From positions 2,094,001 through 2,158,000 of the forward strand of contig JAWKLD010000001.1 in assembly GCA_041392855.1 (NCBI GenBank): 64,000 bases of DNA, given 5' to 3'. Below the pieces are notes generated by a model that did no database searches, was not told the origin of the DNA, and saw nothing but the letters and a program-made list of their open reading frames with translations. Within the stretch, counting starts at the first letter, position 1, and every line of letters begins with the position of its first letter. This DNA is from Flavipsychrobacter sp. (GTDB lineage: Bacteria > Bacteroidota > Bacteroidia > Chitinophagales > Chitinophagaceae). Below are positions 36,890-44,479 of this stretch, piece by piece. Position numbers and translations under genes: made by a program.

Positions 36890-37127
36890 CAGCGCGTGAG
36901 TTTACTTTTATTTTGTTTGCTCTAAAGTGCTCCATAAGCTCCTTATCATTCACATCAGGCGACTGTCTTATCAAAAGCTTAGTGCCTGGTGCCAGGTTGT
37001 GGTTGAGGTCTGTTATCACGGCATTATCTTTCATTAACACATATACACCTACATAGTCTGCATACTCTTGCATAGCTATGTCGTATATGGTTTGCCCCTC
37101 CTCAGATGTTATAGTGTAGAACTCCAT
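36882..37127 (-). CDS. LysM-like tail protein (gpX/Mu gp43-type connector)
   Basis: The 81-residue protein reads FYTITSEEGQTIYDIAMQEY, a gap, then LNHNLAPGTKLLI, a LysM fold like that of tail protein X in P2-like phages and of small baseplate initiators in other contractile tails. It sits between the DUF6046-type gene and the hub gene with 1-bp and 8-bp overlaps. Confidence 0.75.
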   Translation of the reverse strand: MEFYTITSEEGQTIYDIAMQEYADYVGVYVLMKDNAVITDLNHNLAPGTKLLIRQSPDVNDKELMEHFRANKIKVNSRADA

Positions 37128-37762
37128 TAAAAACCGTTTTTATACTTCACTTCATATGTTGGCTCACTCCAACAATCTATTACAAATGGCTGCACACCTG
37201 GAAAACCTTCAATGCCTGGAAACTCCACATCATGTATAGCAATGTCGTATATCTCCAACCATCTGCACATCTCGTTTATAATTCTTATACTAGCCCGTGA
37301 TGCCTTTAATGCCCTTAGCTGCCTGATGAATTGCTCAGGAGGGTTGTATGGGTCTGCTTCATTGACCATTACCCCTCTTATTTTAATATCCCAATCATCC
37401 TCACCTAAAAATTGCTTTAGCCTACCATTCATGCCTGAGGGGTGGTCTCTTTGTATGATATTGGCTTGCCTAAAGTCTATGATAGTAGCAGGAGGCATAA
37501 CCATTTCGGGCACTATATTAGTCACACGCTTACCATCTCTATCCAAGCTATCCCACTTAGTCTCCTCAAACGCTACAGGCATCACTATAGGAGTATTAAG
37601 TAAACTTTGTGCGCTCGATTTACTATCAAGATGTACGGGAACACCTGTAACCTGATAAACAAACCCGCCGAACAGAGGAGACGGCGGGTTGAAAGTTCTA
37701 ATACCTGCTATGCCAAAGGCATCCTCAATGGCTTGATTGATGTCAAATACATACTCAGGCAT
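37127..37762 (-). CDS. Phage structural protein, DUF6046-like
   Basis: The 211-residue protein starts FDINQAIEDAFGIAGI and has IDFRQANIIQRDHPSGMNGR and WEIYDIAIHD-type segments (seen as RWLEIYDIAIHD). I associate this with DUF6046 proteins of Bacteroidota Mu-like phages, placed between the tail chaperones and baseplate genes. Its ATG overlaps the stop of the frameshifted chaperone frame (TAATG at 37764-37760). The role is unknown; baseplate or tail assembly is inferred from position. Confidence 0.6.
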   Translation of the reverse strand: MPEYVFDINQAIEDAFGIAGIRTFNPPSPLFGGFVYQVTGVPVHLDSKSSAQSLLNTPIVMPVAFEETKWDSLDRDGKRVTNIVPEMVMPPATIIDFRQANIIQRDHPSGMNGRLKQFLGEDDWDIKIRGVMVNEADPYNPPEQFIRQLRALKASRASIRIINEMCRWLEIYDIAIHDVEFPGIEGFPGVQPFVIDCWSEPTYEVKYKNGF

Positions 37763-37986
37763 TATTTTCTATTTTTTTTAAATCGTTTACGTTTAGGGTC
37801 AGTTTGTTCTTTTTCAAACGCACGTACCCATTTTAGCTGCTCCACCTTCTCCCAATAAGTCTCATCGTCTAAGTCCTCAGGGTATGGTATTTTGAAATAG
37901 TAGCTTAGTAAAGCGTTCCATTTCCTAAGGTTGTCAACGCCATCTCTTTGAGAGATAGGTATTACACCTCCTCTGTTCCTGTCTCC
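37762..37986 (-). CDS. Tail assembly chaperone, -1 frameshift extension (GT/Mu gp42-like)
   Basis: From the slippery heptamer T TTT TTG (37992-37986) the -1 frame is open for 74 codons to TAA at 37764-37762. It has no start codon of its own near the front and reads GDRNRGGVIPISQRDGVDNL, then WNALLSYYFKIPYPEDLDDE, and ends in a basic KRKRFKKNRK tail. Joined to the first 132 residues of the upstream gene it makes a 206-residue fusion. This is the known arrangement of lambda G/GT and Mu gp41/gp42 tail chaperones, placed as expected after the tube gene. Confidence 0.75.
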   Translation of the reverse strand, partial: GDRNRGGVIPISQRDGVDNLRKWNALLSYYFKIPYPEDLDDETYWEKVEQLKWVRAFEKEQTDPKRKRFKKNRK

Positions 37987-38381
37987 AAAAAATCAAGGAT
38001 ATTAACCGCCTCTAAGGAAAGGGCAACGCGCACTTTGTCAACCGTTTTAGCACGTACCATATCACCTGCCACCATGCAGTTATCCAAAATAGCCTCACCC
38101 GCTTCCAATGGTAGCTTTGCAGCCCTACGGCTCAGGGCTAGTGATTGCGTGTTTCGGTCTGGCTCTACACAATACACCAATGCTGTATCGGCATCAGTAA
38201 CCTTTGCAAATACACGATGTATTTTTTTGCCAGGGTGTTGTGCTTTCAGTTGCGCCTCTTCATCTTTTGACAATTCGCCAGTACGCAATCTTGGCGTAGG
38301 CGTAGGCGTAGGTGTAGGTGTAGGAGTGCTTGCACCCTCATCTCCATTATTTTCTTGTGGCGTTTTCTTTTGTTGTGCCAT
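37962..38381 (-). CDS. Tail assembly chaperone, short form (G/Mu gp41-like)
   Basis: The 139-residue protein has a low-complexity Thr-Pro repeat (about residues 18-31) and a compact domain reading AQHPGKKIHRVFAKVTDADT, LPLEAGEAILDNCMVAGD and RVALSLEAVNILDFL. The slippery site lies seven codons before its stop, so most ribosomes would make this form and a fraction the extended one. It follows the tube gene by 68 bp. The Thr-Pro linker length could vary by slippage among its six-base repeats. Confidence 0.72.
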   Translation of the reverse strand: MAQQKKTPQENNGDEGASTPTPTPTPTPTPRLRTGELSKDEEAQLKAQHPGKKIHRVFAKVTDADTALVYCVEPDRNTQSLALSRRAAKLPLEAGEAILDNCMVAGDMVRAKTVDKVRVALSLEAVNILDFLETGTEEV

Positions 38382-38449
38382 TGTTTGTATTTTTTTAATA
38401 GTTATTAAATAGTAATTAATGAATAGTTATAGTTAGGGGCAATAGGGGC

Positions 38450-38872
38450 TTATATATCCCAATCAATTGAGCCAACCTCCAAAACAAACTCTGATTCAAA
38501 TTGAGTATCTCCAACTTTTGTTTTTCGAGACACATTAGTAAACTCACAATCATTCATTCGGTCAGTCACAATGACATTGCTGCCATCATCAGGCAAATAG
38601 GAAATAATAATTGGAAAGGGGGCAATATCTTGCATACGCCTTCCTTTGGGTAGAGCCCTTTGTATTGCAACAACTTCTTTCATAGAAAGTGTAATTGAAC
38701 CACTTGCCTCATAGTTGCCACGCCCACGACTGACCCCAAACTTCCCTCTGCCTTTATGCGTGACTTTATCTACATTGTCATCATAGTCAACAGCAGAGAT
38801 ACCCTCAACTATCCTGTTTAGCAACATGACGTTAACAGTGCTCCAATCGTATTCCATTCCGTTTATCAGCAT
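38450..38872 (-). CDS. Phage tail tube protein
   Basis: The 140-residue protein has strands typical of tube subunits: GISAVDYDDNVDKVTHKGRG, EASGSITLSMKEVVAI, FPIIISYLPDDG and FESEFVLEVGSIDW. It comes directly after the sheath gene, as in Mu (L then M), and before the tail chaperones. Confidence 0.78.
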   Translation of the reverse strand: MLINGMEYDWSTVNVMLLNRIVEGISAVDYDDNVDKVTHKGRGKFGVSRGRGNYEASGSITLSMKEVVAIQRALPKGRRMQDIAPFPIIISYLPDDGSNVIVTDRMNDCEFTNVSRKTKVGDTQFESEFVLEVGSIDWDI

Positions 38873-38938
38873 GATAAAATGTTTTTAATAGTTAAAGTAT
38901 TATTGTTGTTTAGCAGCCATTTAAAGGCTTATTAAGGC

Positions 38939-40177
38939 TTAGGCTGCTATCTTAGCAGTGAACCCTATATTAACCCCAATCCAACGGGCAGTACCGTTTT
39001 TAAGCACCCTTATTCTCACCAATAAAATGCCAGTAGCGTTGATGTCTTGGTCGGGGTCAATCCACACCTCAACACCGCTTATCTCCTCACTTACTAGCAT
39101 TTGGTTAAGCGCATTCTCTGCAATGGCTGTAAAATTGGCTATAAAAGAAGGATGCAGCTTTCCGTCACTATCTACCTTTACAGGGCTGTTTGTTTTGGGA
39201 ACTAAGGCAGCATATACGGAACGTACTGCCTTATGTAATACATCCACATCCTCTGTATAAGCATAATCACTGCTTATGTCAGTACAGGTATGGCTATCGT
39301 TAAAGTATACACCAGGATAACCAACAAATGTTCTTAGGAATATGTACCCCTTATCATTAAGTGTCTTTTGGTCAGCAGCAGATATAGCAGATAACGCCAA
39401 ACCGCCTGAATAACCAGGACGAACAAAAGCACCATCGGCTGCACTCTGAATGTTGAACTTTTCAACCCAACCTACATTCTCATGCACTCTTGCAGCAGAG
39501 CTCACGCCCAATAACGTGCCTATGTCTGCATAAGCAGCTTGAGGGTTGGCAGCATCCTCTGCCACATCCAAATCAGCCCCTATGCAAACAGATGCTCCAG
39601 GACTTTGCATTGTACGCAAATCTTTTGCTGAGGCTGCATTGCCTGAGAAGGAACGCCCCTCTATTATTACACCAGTAGGATAATGGTCGCCAAACAGCTT
39701 TGCTGTTAACGCCTCTGCCTTTGGCACGGCTGCCAACACATCACTATCCAACCCATCTGTAATAGTAGGCGTATAGCCCGATGCAGGATTGCGTACTATG
39801 CCAAAACGCTTGATTTCTCCACCTGAGTCAATCATTAGTTTCTCAACAGCACATAAGCCAACAAAATCTTTATCCACCATATCCTCCAATGAGACAGTTT
39901 GTGCCACCAAACGCAGCCACAACTTTCCGAATGGGTTTTTTTGAAAAAAGCGCAGTATGTGATGATACACCAACACTGCATTATCTGTGTCGTATTGTTT
40001 GGTAATACCTAATGCTTTAGCAGCATCAATACTATTCAAAGGAGTAGACACGTCAAGAGCCAAACCAGTAGCAGCAACTCCACTAACCACAAGACCACGT
40101 ACATTGTCCGTGTTCTTTTGTAGCCTGTTAAGACCGCCCTCTTGTTTGGTAACTGTAACACCGTTCAATTCGTTCAC
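38939..40177 (-). CDS. Phage tail sheath protein, DUF2586-like
   Basis: The 412-residue protein starts MNELNGVTVTKQEGGLNRLQ and continues VVSGVAATGLALDVSTPLNS and AAKALGITKQYDTDNAVLVY, matching the DUF2586 sheath-like family of Bacteroidota contractile phages. The C-terminal GVEVWIDPDQDINATGILLV and INIGFT-like end (VNIGFTAKI) fit sheath handshake strands. It comes before the tube gene. It overlaps the spanin-like gene by 4 bp. Confidence 0.8.
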   Translation of the reverse strand: MNELNGVTVTKQEGGLNRLQKNTDNVRGLVVSGVAATGLALDVSTPLNSIDAAKALGITKQYDTDNAVLVYHHILRFFQKNPFGKLWLRLVAQTVSLEDMVDKDFVGLCAVEKLMIDSGGEIKRFGIVRNPASGYTPTITDGLDSDVLAAVPKAEALTAKLFGDHYPTGVIIEGRSFSGNAASAKDLRTMQSPGASVCIGADLDVAEDAANPQAAYADIGTLLGVSSAARVHENVGWVEKFNIQSAADGAFVRPGYSGGLALSAISAADQKTLNDKGYIFLRTFVGYPGVYFNDSHTCTDISSDYAYTEDVDVLHKAVRSVYAALVPKTNSPVKVDSDGKLHPSFIANFTAIAENALNQMLVSEEISGVEVWIDPDQDINATGILLVRIRVLKNGTARWIGVNIGFTAKIAA

Positions 40178-40710
40178 GATTGTTGTTTTTTACGGTTAAG
40201 AAATTTGTATATGAAAATGAAAGCGCAAACAATAAACACAGATACCAGTATCACCTTATCACCATCCACTGTGCTCTCATGTTCTGTGTTAGCATCTTTA
40301 TGCACAGCTTTGATATTTCGCTCCTCAGTGGCTTCAATATCGTTTGCCTTACGAATTTTTAGTTTTTGCTTCACTGGGATGAGACGCTCCTTTTGGAACG
40401 CCTCAGCCTTTAGTGAACCTGATGCACTGTCATATTGCAGCCTAACGCCTAGCCCGTTTTGCTCTACATACTGCATGGGTTTTAGTAGTAGCTGCTCGAT
40501 GCTTGTTATAAGCGTGGACTGGTTAGGGGCAATACGCAGCGTAGTATCAATTTCTGTTTCCAACTCAATGACAGACTTATCCTTTAAACTGGTCTCAGTT
40601 TTATCTTTATAGCTATCGCGCGTTTTGTCCTTAGTGGTATTCCTGAATATGTTGCAAGAACCCATTATTAGCAAGCTGCACAGTAGCCATATGTAGGATA
40701 GTTGTTTCAT
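40174..40710 (-). CDS. Candidate unimolecular spanin (lipoprotein with C-terminal membrane anchor)
   Basis: The 178-residue protein has a lipoprotein signal (WLLCSLLIMGSC, Cys19) and, at the other end, a single hydrophobic helix (about 152-170, VILVSVFIVCAFIFIYKFL) followed by a basic tail NRKKQQS. The middle is polar and helical. A lipid anchor in the outer membrane plus a C-terminal inner-membrane helix is the defining layout of u-spanins such as T1 gp11, which fuse the two membranes in the last lysis step. It lies between structural genes, away from the endolysin. The function is inferred from topology only. Confidence 0.5.
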   Translation of the reverse strand: MKQLSYIWLLCSLLIMGSCNIFRNTTKDKTRDSYKDKTETSLKDKSVIELETEIDTTLRIAPNQSTLITSIEQLLLKPMQYVEQNGLGVRLQYDSASGSLKAEAFQKERLIPVKQKLKIRKANDIEATEERNIKAVHKDANTEHESTVDGDKVILVSVFIVCAFIFIYKFLNRKKQQS

Positions 40711-40733
40711 TGATTGTTGTTAGTTGCTAGTTG

Positions 40734-41219
40734 TTACGATGCCTTGAAATCATGCACTAGCAGCTTGTTGTTAGTGGCATAATGTGCAGCATCATTTTTA
40801 TTAGAGAATGGTGTACCATCACATACAACAAACACCTCTTTTATTTTGTGGGTGCTCATAATGTGATTAGCCACTTTTTTCAATTCACTTTGTGGCAGTT
40901 TATCAATCTTCTTTTTGCCTGACAGCTCACTCAAGCGTTGCACCTCTGCACTCAGCTCCTCTATCTTTGCATTAGCAGCAACGAGCGCCACACCTTTCTC
41001 ATCGGTAGCCTCTTTTGCTTCTTTCAAATCAGCAGCAGACTTTTCAAGAGCTTGCTCTTGCTCAGCTATTTCCTTATCCTTATCAGCCAATAGTAAATGC
41101 TGCTCACTTATTTGCTGCTCTTGATTGGCAGATTTACCAAGCAACCCTTCAATGGCTTGTACCAACTCCTCCTCTGTAGAGGTTTGCTTTACGCCTAATG
41201 CTTTTGCTATATTTTTCAC
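40734..41219 (-). CDS. Coiled-coil phage protein downstream of capsid (Mu gp35 position)
   Basis: The 161-residue protein has a short N-terminal domain, a long coiled coil (about residues 35-105, rich in E, K, Q and A) and a C-terminal domain VFVVCDGTPFSNKNDAAHYA. It is immediately downstream of the capsid gene, where Mu has the small head gene gp35. A head accessory or head-tail joining role is possible; no family is recognised. Confidence 0.5.
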   Translation of the reverse strand: MKNIAKALGVKQTSTEEELVQAIEGLLGKSANQEQQISEQHLLLADKDKEIAEQEQALEKSAADLKEAKEATDEKGVALVAANAKIEELSAEVQRLSELSGKKKIDKLPQSELKKVANHIMSTHKIKEVFVVCDGTPFSNKNDAAHYATNNKLLVHDFKAS

Positions 41220-41303
41220 TTTGTAAAAATTTTGTAGTTAACAATCTGTTTGAATGTTGAGGACTGCTTACACAGCCCCCAACTGAGTCAAACAAGGGTT
41301 ATT

Positions 41304-42365
41304 TTATGCGTTTGGAGCTAGAACTAAAGCACCAAGCGTTTTTGCTCTTTTTGGGAGTATCACTGCACGTAAACCAAAGTTTACTATATCTCCTTTTTGC
41401 TCAGGGTCTCTCTCTCGTGCAAACATCTCAGGCGTACCAAGACCTTTACCAAAAGATTGACCACTACCGAGATAAGAAACTGCTGCCTCTGTACCGTTTA
41501 GAGAACCTTTAGCCTCTTTTACTTTTGCAGCACTATAGCGAGCTACAGTTTTTCGTGGGCGTATTTTAAAGTCATAATACTCCACAAACTTTCCTGTACC
41601 AGTACCACCTATGCCATTACGCTCTGCTTGAGCTTTCAAAACAGGGTCGCTGTTTACAAACAGCCAAAACACTGATGGAGGCATTACCATTCTACGGTCA
41701 GCATCCCACTTGTTGTTATCGTAAGCAATTGCCAATTGCATAAAGTCACTGGCGGTCGGTATCTTAACATTAAGAACAGGGTCAACCGCTCCACTAGTCA
41801 TAATAATTGGAGCATTAGCAGTTTCAGCAGCAGGCGCAATATTGTACAAGCCATCATTAGCAATGAAATTTCTCAAAGCTTTCCTATGTTGCTTGATTAT
41901 ACTTTCTCTTTTATTGTAGAACAACGCCTTGTCTTGCAACCTTCTTGTTACTGTACCCTCAGTATCATAGGTACTCAAAGGGATTGCCAAAGGGGTGTCT
42001 GCGCGCTCAGCAAACGGAACAGGATAAACAGCATTATCTTTAATAACATTAGGGTCAACACCTATCTCTGCTAGATTGATAGTATCATTATCCACATCGT
42101 CATCCCAATTTTCACCGTCTTCCAAAAAAGAGTCATCATCCCAAAACCCCTCAAGCAATTGGTCGAGCCATATATCTGTAAACAAGCCGTCAAAAGCCAT
42201 GTTTTGTGCACGCTGCTTGCCTACACCTATAAGACCTACCAAAAAAGATAGCGCCATAGTAGTGGCAAAGACTGCTTGCACAGGTATTGGTGTAACTGAT
42301 GCAATTAGCGCAGCAAATAATGCGTTAATAAGTAACGCGCCTAAAAAACTGTTTATCGTTTTCAT
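41304..42365 (-). CDS. Major capsid protein
   Basis: The 353-residue protein has the E-loop/P-domain-like stretch RRLQDKALFYNKRESIIKQH and later MVMPPSVFWLFVNSDPVL, YDFKIRPRKTVARY and FGLRAVILPKRA, the pattern of Bacteroidota Mu-like capsid proteins. It follows the protease-scaffold gene. Unusually, residues about 8-48 form two hydrophobic segments (LLINALFAALIASV and VFATTMALSFLVGLIGV) before the acidic stretch GFWDDDSFLEDGENWDDD. One copy of the 18-bp repeat element ends 19 bp before its ATG. Confidence 0.72.
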   Translation of the reverse strand: MKTINSFLGALLINALFAALIASVTPIPVQAVFATTMALSFLVGLIGVGKQRAQNMAFDGLFTDIWLDQLLEGFWDDDSFLEDGENWDDDVDNDTINLAEIGVDPNVIKDNAVYPVPFAERADTPLAIPLSTYDTEGTVTRRLQDKALFYNKRESIIKQHRKALRNFIANDGLYNIAPAAETANAPIIMTSGAVDPVLNVKIPTASDFMQLAIAYDNNKWDADRRMVMPPSVFWLFVNSDPVLKAQAERNGIGGTGTGKFVEYYDFKIRPRKTVARYSAAKVKEAKGSLNGTEAAVSYLGSGQSFGKGLGTPEMFARERDPEQKGDIVNFGLRAVILPKRAKTLGALVLAPNA

Positions 42366-42384
42366 TCTTACTGTTTTAAAATGT

Positions 42385-42402
42385 TGTTTAAGTAGTGTTT
42401 AA
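42385..42402 (+). repeat. Prophage 18-bp repeat element, copy B
   Basis: TGTTTAA-GTAG-TGTTTAA, in the gap before the capsid gene (minus strand). Confidence 0.7.
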
Positions 42403-42424
42403 ATGCCCTTGTTTGCCTGTTATA

Positions 42425-42718
42425 TTATTTTGAGGTGTATCGTTCCATAAAGACCTTTACATCCTTTATCACCTCTGTATTATGGTTGAGTGATGTGATG
42501 AGCTTCTCCTGCATTTGCAATAACTCATTCCTAAACTCTTGTTGCAGGCTATCCTTATCATTTTGCAATTGCTGTACTATATCCCTGAGCTCCTCAATAT
42601 CTTTCTGCTGCCTTTCCTGCCCTTTTTTGAAGTACAACCACAGTTGCCAGGCAACTACCGTTAACACCAATACCCCCAACCCATACTGTGAAAATGTGTG
42701 CAAAGCCGTTTCTGACAT
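42425..42718 (-). CDS. Small membrane protein with coiled coil, unknown
   Basis: The 97-residue protein has one N-terminal membrane helix (about 13-30, GLGVLVLTVVAWQLWLYF) followed by a long coiled coil rich in E, Q and K. The topology would fit a holin-type or i-spanin-like protein, but its place between scaffold and capsid genes fits neither well. It starts 30 bp after the protease-scaffold gene. Confidence 0.5.
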   Translation of the reverse strand: MSETALHTFSQYGLGVLVLTVVAWQLWLYFKKGQERQQKDIEELRDIVQQLQNDKDSLQQEFRNELLQMQEKLITSLNHNTEVIKDVKVFMERYTSK

Positions 42719-42748
42719 CCTACCCGTTTTATGGTTTACAATCAGAGG

Positions 42749-43312
42749 TTAGGCGTTTGCCCCTGCTCTTGCTTTTGGGTTTAACCTGTTTCTCTTTTCA
42801 GCATATAGCTTTTGGAAACGCTCAGGCTCTTCTTGCTTTATACGCTTTAGCTCGAGAGGGTTTGTTTTGCTCAGGATGTCAAACTCACACTCTCCATTAT
42901 TGGCGGGTGTTGCATCTTCTTTAGGCAATTGCTGATTAGCATTTAGCTTTTGCACAACATTGTTAACGTTGTTAATACTAGGTGCGCCACCTTTACCCTC
43001 TTCACCATCAGGAGCATTACCTGTAGCGGTCAATTTCAGCATCATAGAGCTAAATAGCTTGGGGCTAGTTGCTGATAGTTCCACCAAGCCCTCACGCTCC
43101 TCCTCAGTAGAGTTGCCTAGCTCAATAGCCTTATCAATTAAAGGTTTAGCGTGTAGCTCACGCACCTCTTTTAGTGTGCCCTCAATTGCTGTTTTTGCTT
43201 GTTCAGCAGCAGACAGTTTTGCTTTTAGGGTGTTGACTGCTTGAGTCACTTCTGCCTCTGTAGCTCCACAACCTAAAAGAGCAGAGAGTGTTAGGACTAG
43301 TTTGTTATCCAT
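42749..43312 (-). CDS. Nested in-frame scaffold protein (Z-like), possible
   Basis: The internal ATG at 43312 (codon 181 of the protease-scaffold frame) is preceded by AACAATAACCAAAATAAAAA-like A-rich sequence resembling the leaders of other genes here. The product would be 187 residues of helical, coiled-coil-rich sequence. Mu and relatives make a separate scaffold this way. No experiment-like evidence is in the sequence beyond the leader and the domain border. Confidence 0.4.
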   Translation of the reverse strand: MDNKLVLTLSALLGCGATEAEVTQAVNTLKAKLSAAEQAKTAIEGTLKEVRELHAKPLIDKAIELGNSTEEEREGLVELSATSPKLFSSMMLKLTATGNAPDGEEGKGGAPSINNVNNVVQKLNANQQLPKEDATPANNGECEFDILSKTNPLELKRIKQEEPERFQKLYAEKRNRLNPKARAGANA

Positions 43313-43852
43313 TACATTTTTATTTTGGTTATTGTTAATAGGAGATAAGAATTGTTGCACCTCCTCCTGTTTCGTTTGGTTATTCAAGCTGATGTATTTG
43401 CCCTGTGCTTTCAGCTTTAGTGCGTTGTAATTGCCTGGCAGACCACATGGGCTACATTCTGACAATCTGCTTTTTGTAAATGTTGGTAGTGTTTGCCCTG
43501 GCAGCATATCCTCAGGAGCTTCACTAATTTCAATGGGCTCTATTGTAACACTGCAAGCATTGACAAAGCCTCTCTCAATTTTACCGTACACTTTCATGCT
43601 CTCCTCATCGTCCTCATCGGGCACTAAGTCGCCAATCAGCTTACTGTTTTCAACTCTTATATTTTCCCATCTAAACAATGGCAGCAATGCCTCCTCTTTG
43701 TATTCGTCCTCATTTCTATGATTCCAAAAACCAACAGGGTTGTTTAAAAAATCTGAGTAGTCAATACCTGCTGTGAGCACTCTAAATCCGTAGAAGTTTA
43801 CAGACTCATCACTCATCACAAACGAGATACTTTTTTTAGTTGCTTTTGCCAT
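42749..43852 (-). CDS. Prohead protease - scaffold fusion (Mu I/Z type)
   Basis: The 367-residue protein has an N-terminal serine protease domain with NNPVGFWNHR (His45) and RGFVNACSVTIEPIEI (Ser101), the catalytic pair of phage prohead proteases. The C-terminal part (about 181-367) is helical and charged, like a scaffold. An in-frame ATG at 43312 (MDNKLVLTLSALL), preceded by an A-rich leader, could give a separate 187-residue scaffold as in Mu, where I and Z share one frame. It is the first gene of the minus-strand structural block and diverges from the terminase genes. Confidence 0.75.
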   Translation of the reverse strand: MAKATKKSISFVMSDESVNFYGFRVLTAGIDYSDFLNNPVGFWNHRNEDEYKEEALLPLFRWENIRVENSKLIGDLVPDEDDEESMKVYGKIERGFVNACSVTIEPIEISEAPEDMLPGQTLPTFTKSRLSECSPCGLPGNYNALKLKAQGKYISLNNQTKQEEVQQFLSPINNNQNKNVMDNKLVLTLSALLGCGATEAEVTQAVNTLKAKLSAAEQAKTAIEGTLKEVRELHAKPLIDKAIELGNSTEEEREGLVELSATSPKLFSSMMLKLTATGNAPDGEEGKGGAPSINNVNNVVQKLNANQQLPKEDATPANNGECEFDILSKTNPLELKRIKQEEPERFQKLYAEKRNRLNPKARAGANA

Positions 43853-44022
43853 TATTGCAATTAGTTGTTAATGCAAAAATGTAACGTGTTGTTGATTGTA
43901 AAAAATCATGAAACGCACATCAGTAAAGGGTTTCGCTTTATGAGAAAATAAATTCTGATGTACGATTGCTCTTTTTAAAAACTCTATATATAAGAGCAAA
44001 TTTGTAGGAAACAGATACCGAA
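43853..44022. promoter_or_regulatory. Divergent control region between the two structural blocks
   Basis: This 170-bp noncoding stretch must start both the terminase block (plus) and the protease-capsid-tail block (minus), unless each is read through. It is AT-rich and holds an inverted repeat, ACATCAG (43918-43924) and CTGATGT (43956-43962), with about 31 bp between. No exact TAnnTTTG is visible facing either way, which would suit activator-dependent late promoters as in Mu. Confidence 0.4.
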
Positions 44023-44478
44023 ATGGCTAAAAAAGACAAAGAGAAAAATCTAGCACGTGAGCTGTTTCTCTACACCAACAAAACACAAAAAGAGATTGCT
44101 GAGATAGTAGACGTGAACACCAAAACAATGTCGCAATGGGTGAGTGATGGCGAATGGGAGACCATAAAAAAAATGCAACAGCAAACGCCTGAGCGTATCA
44201 TCAACGACCTATACAAAGAGCTTGATGAGATAAACAGCTTTATCAAAAACAAAGAGGAGGGCAAGCGTTATGCAGACAGCAAAGAAGCTGATGCCAGGAA
44301 CAAAATAATATCCTCTATAAAGGGCATGGTGAGAGAGGTGGCACTACCTCAATACGTACAGGTAATAGTGAAGCTCATGGACTATCTCCAACGTCACGAC
44401 TTAGCAACAGCCAAAGCGCTCAACCCTCACGCTAATGATTTTTTACTAGCCATTTCAGCAGACACAAACAACCAGTAA
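44023..44478 (+). CDS. Terminase small subunit-like HTH protein (Mu gp27 type)
   Basis: The 151-residue protein has an N-terminal helix-turn-helix (TQKEIAEIVDVNTKTMSQWV, about 25-44) and then helical sequence ending before the large terminase gene, which starts 1 bp later. Small terminase subunits bind DNA and hand it to the large subunit for packaging. In Mu-like phages the protein is in this same place (gp27). Confidence 0.75.
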   Translation: MAKKDKEKNLARELFLYTNKTQKEIAEIVDVNTKTMSQWVSDGEWETIKKMQQQTPERIINDLYKELDEINSFIKNKEEGKRYADSKEADARNKIISSIKGMVREVALPQYVQVIVKLMDYLQRHDLATAKALNPHANDFLLAISADTNNQ

Positions 44479-44479
44479 T

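Noticed and set aside
37948..38412. Plus-strand frame with a Val-Gly repeat
   Set aside because: It is the complement of the Thr-Pro repeat of the tail chaperone and has no other support.
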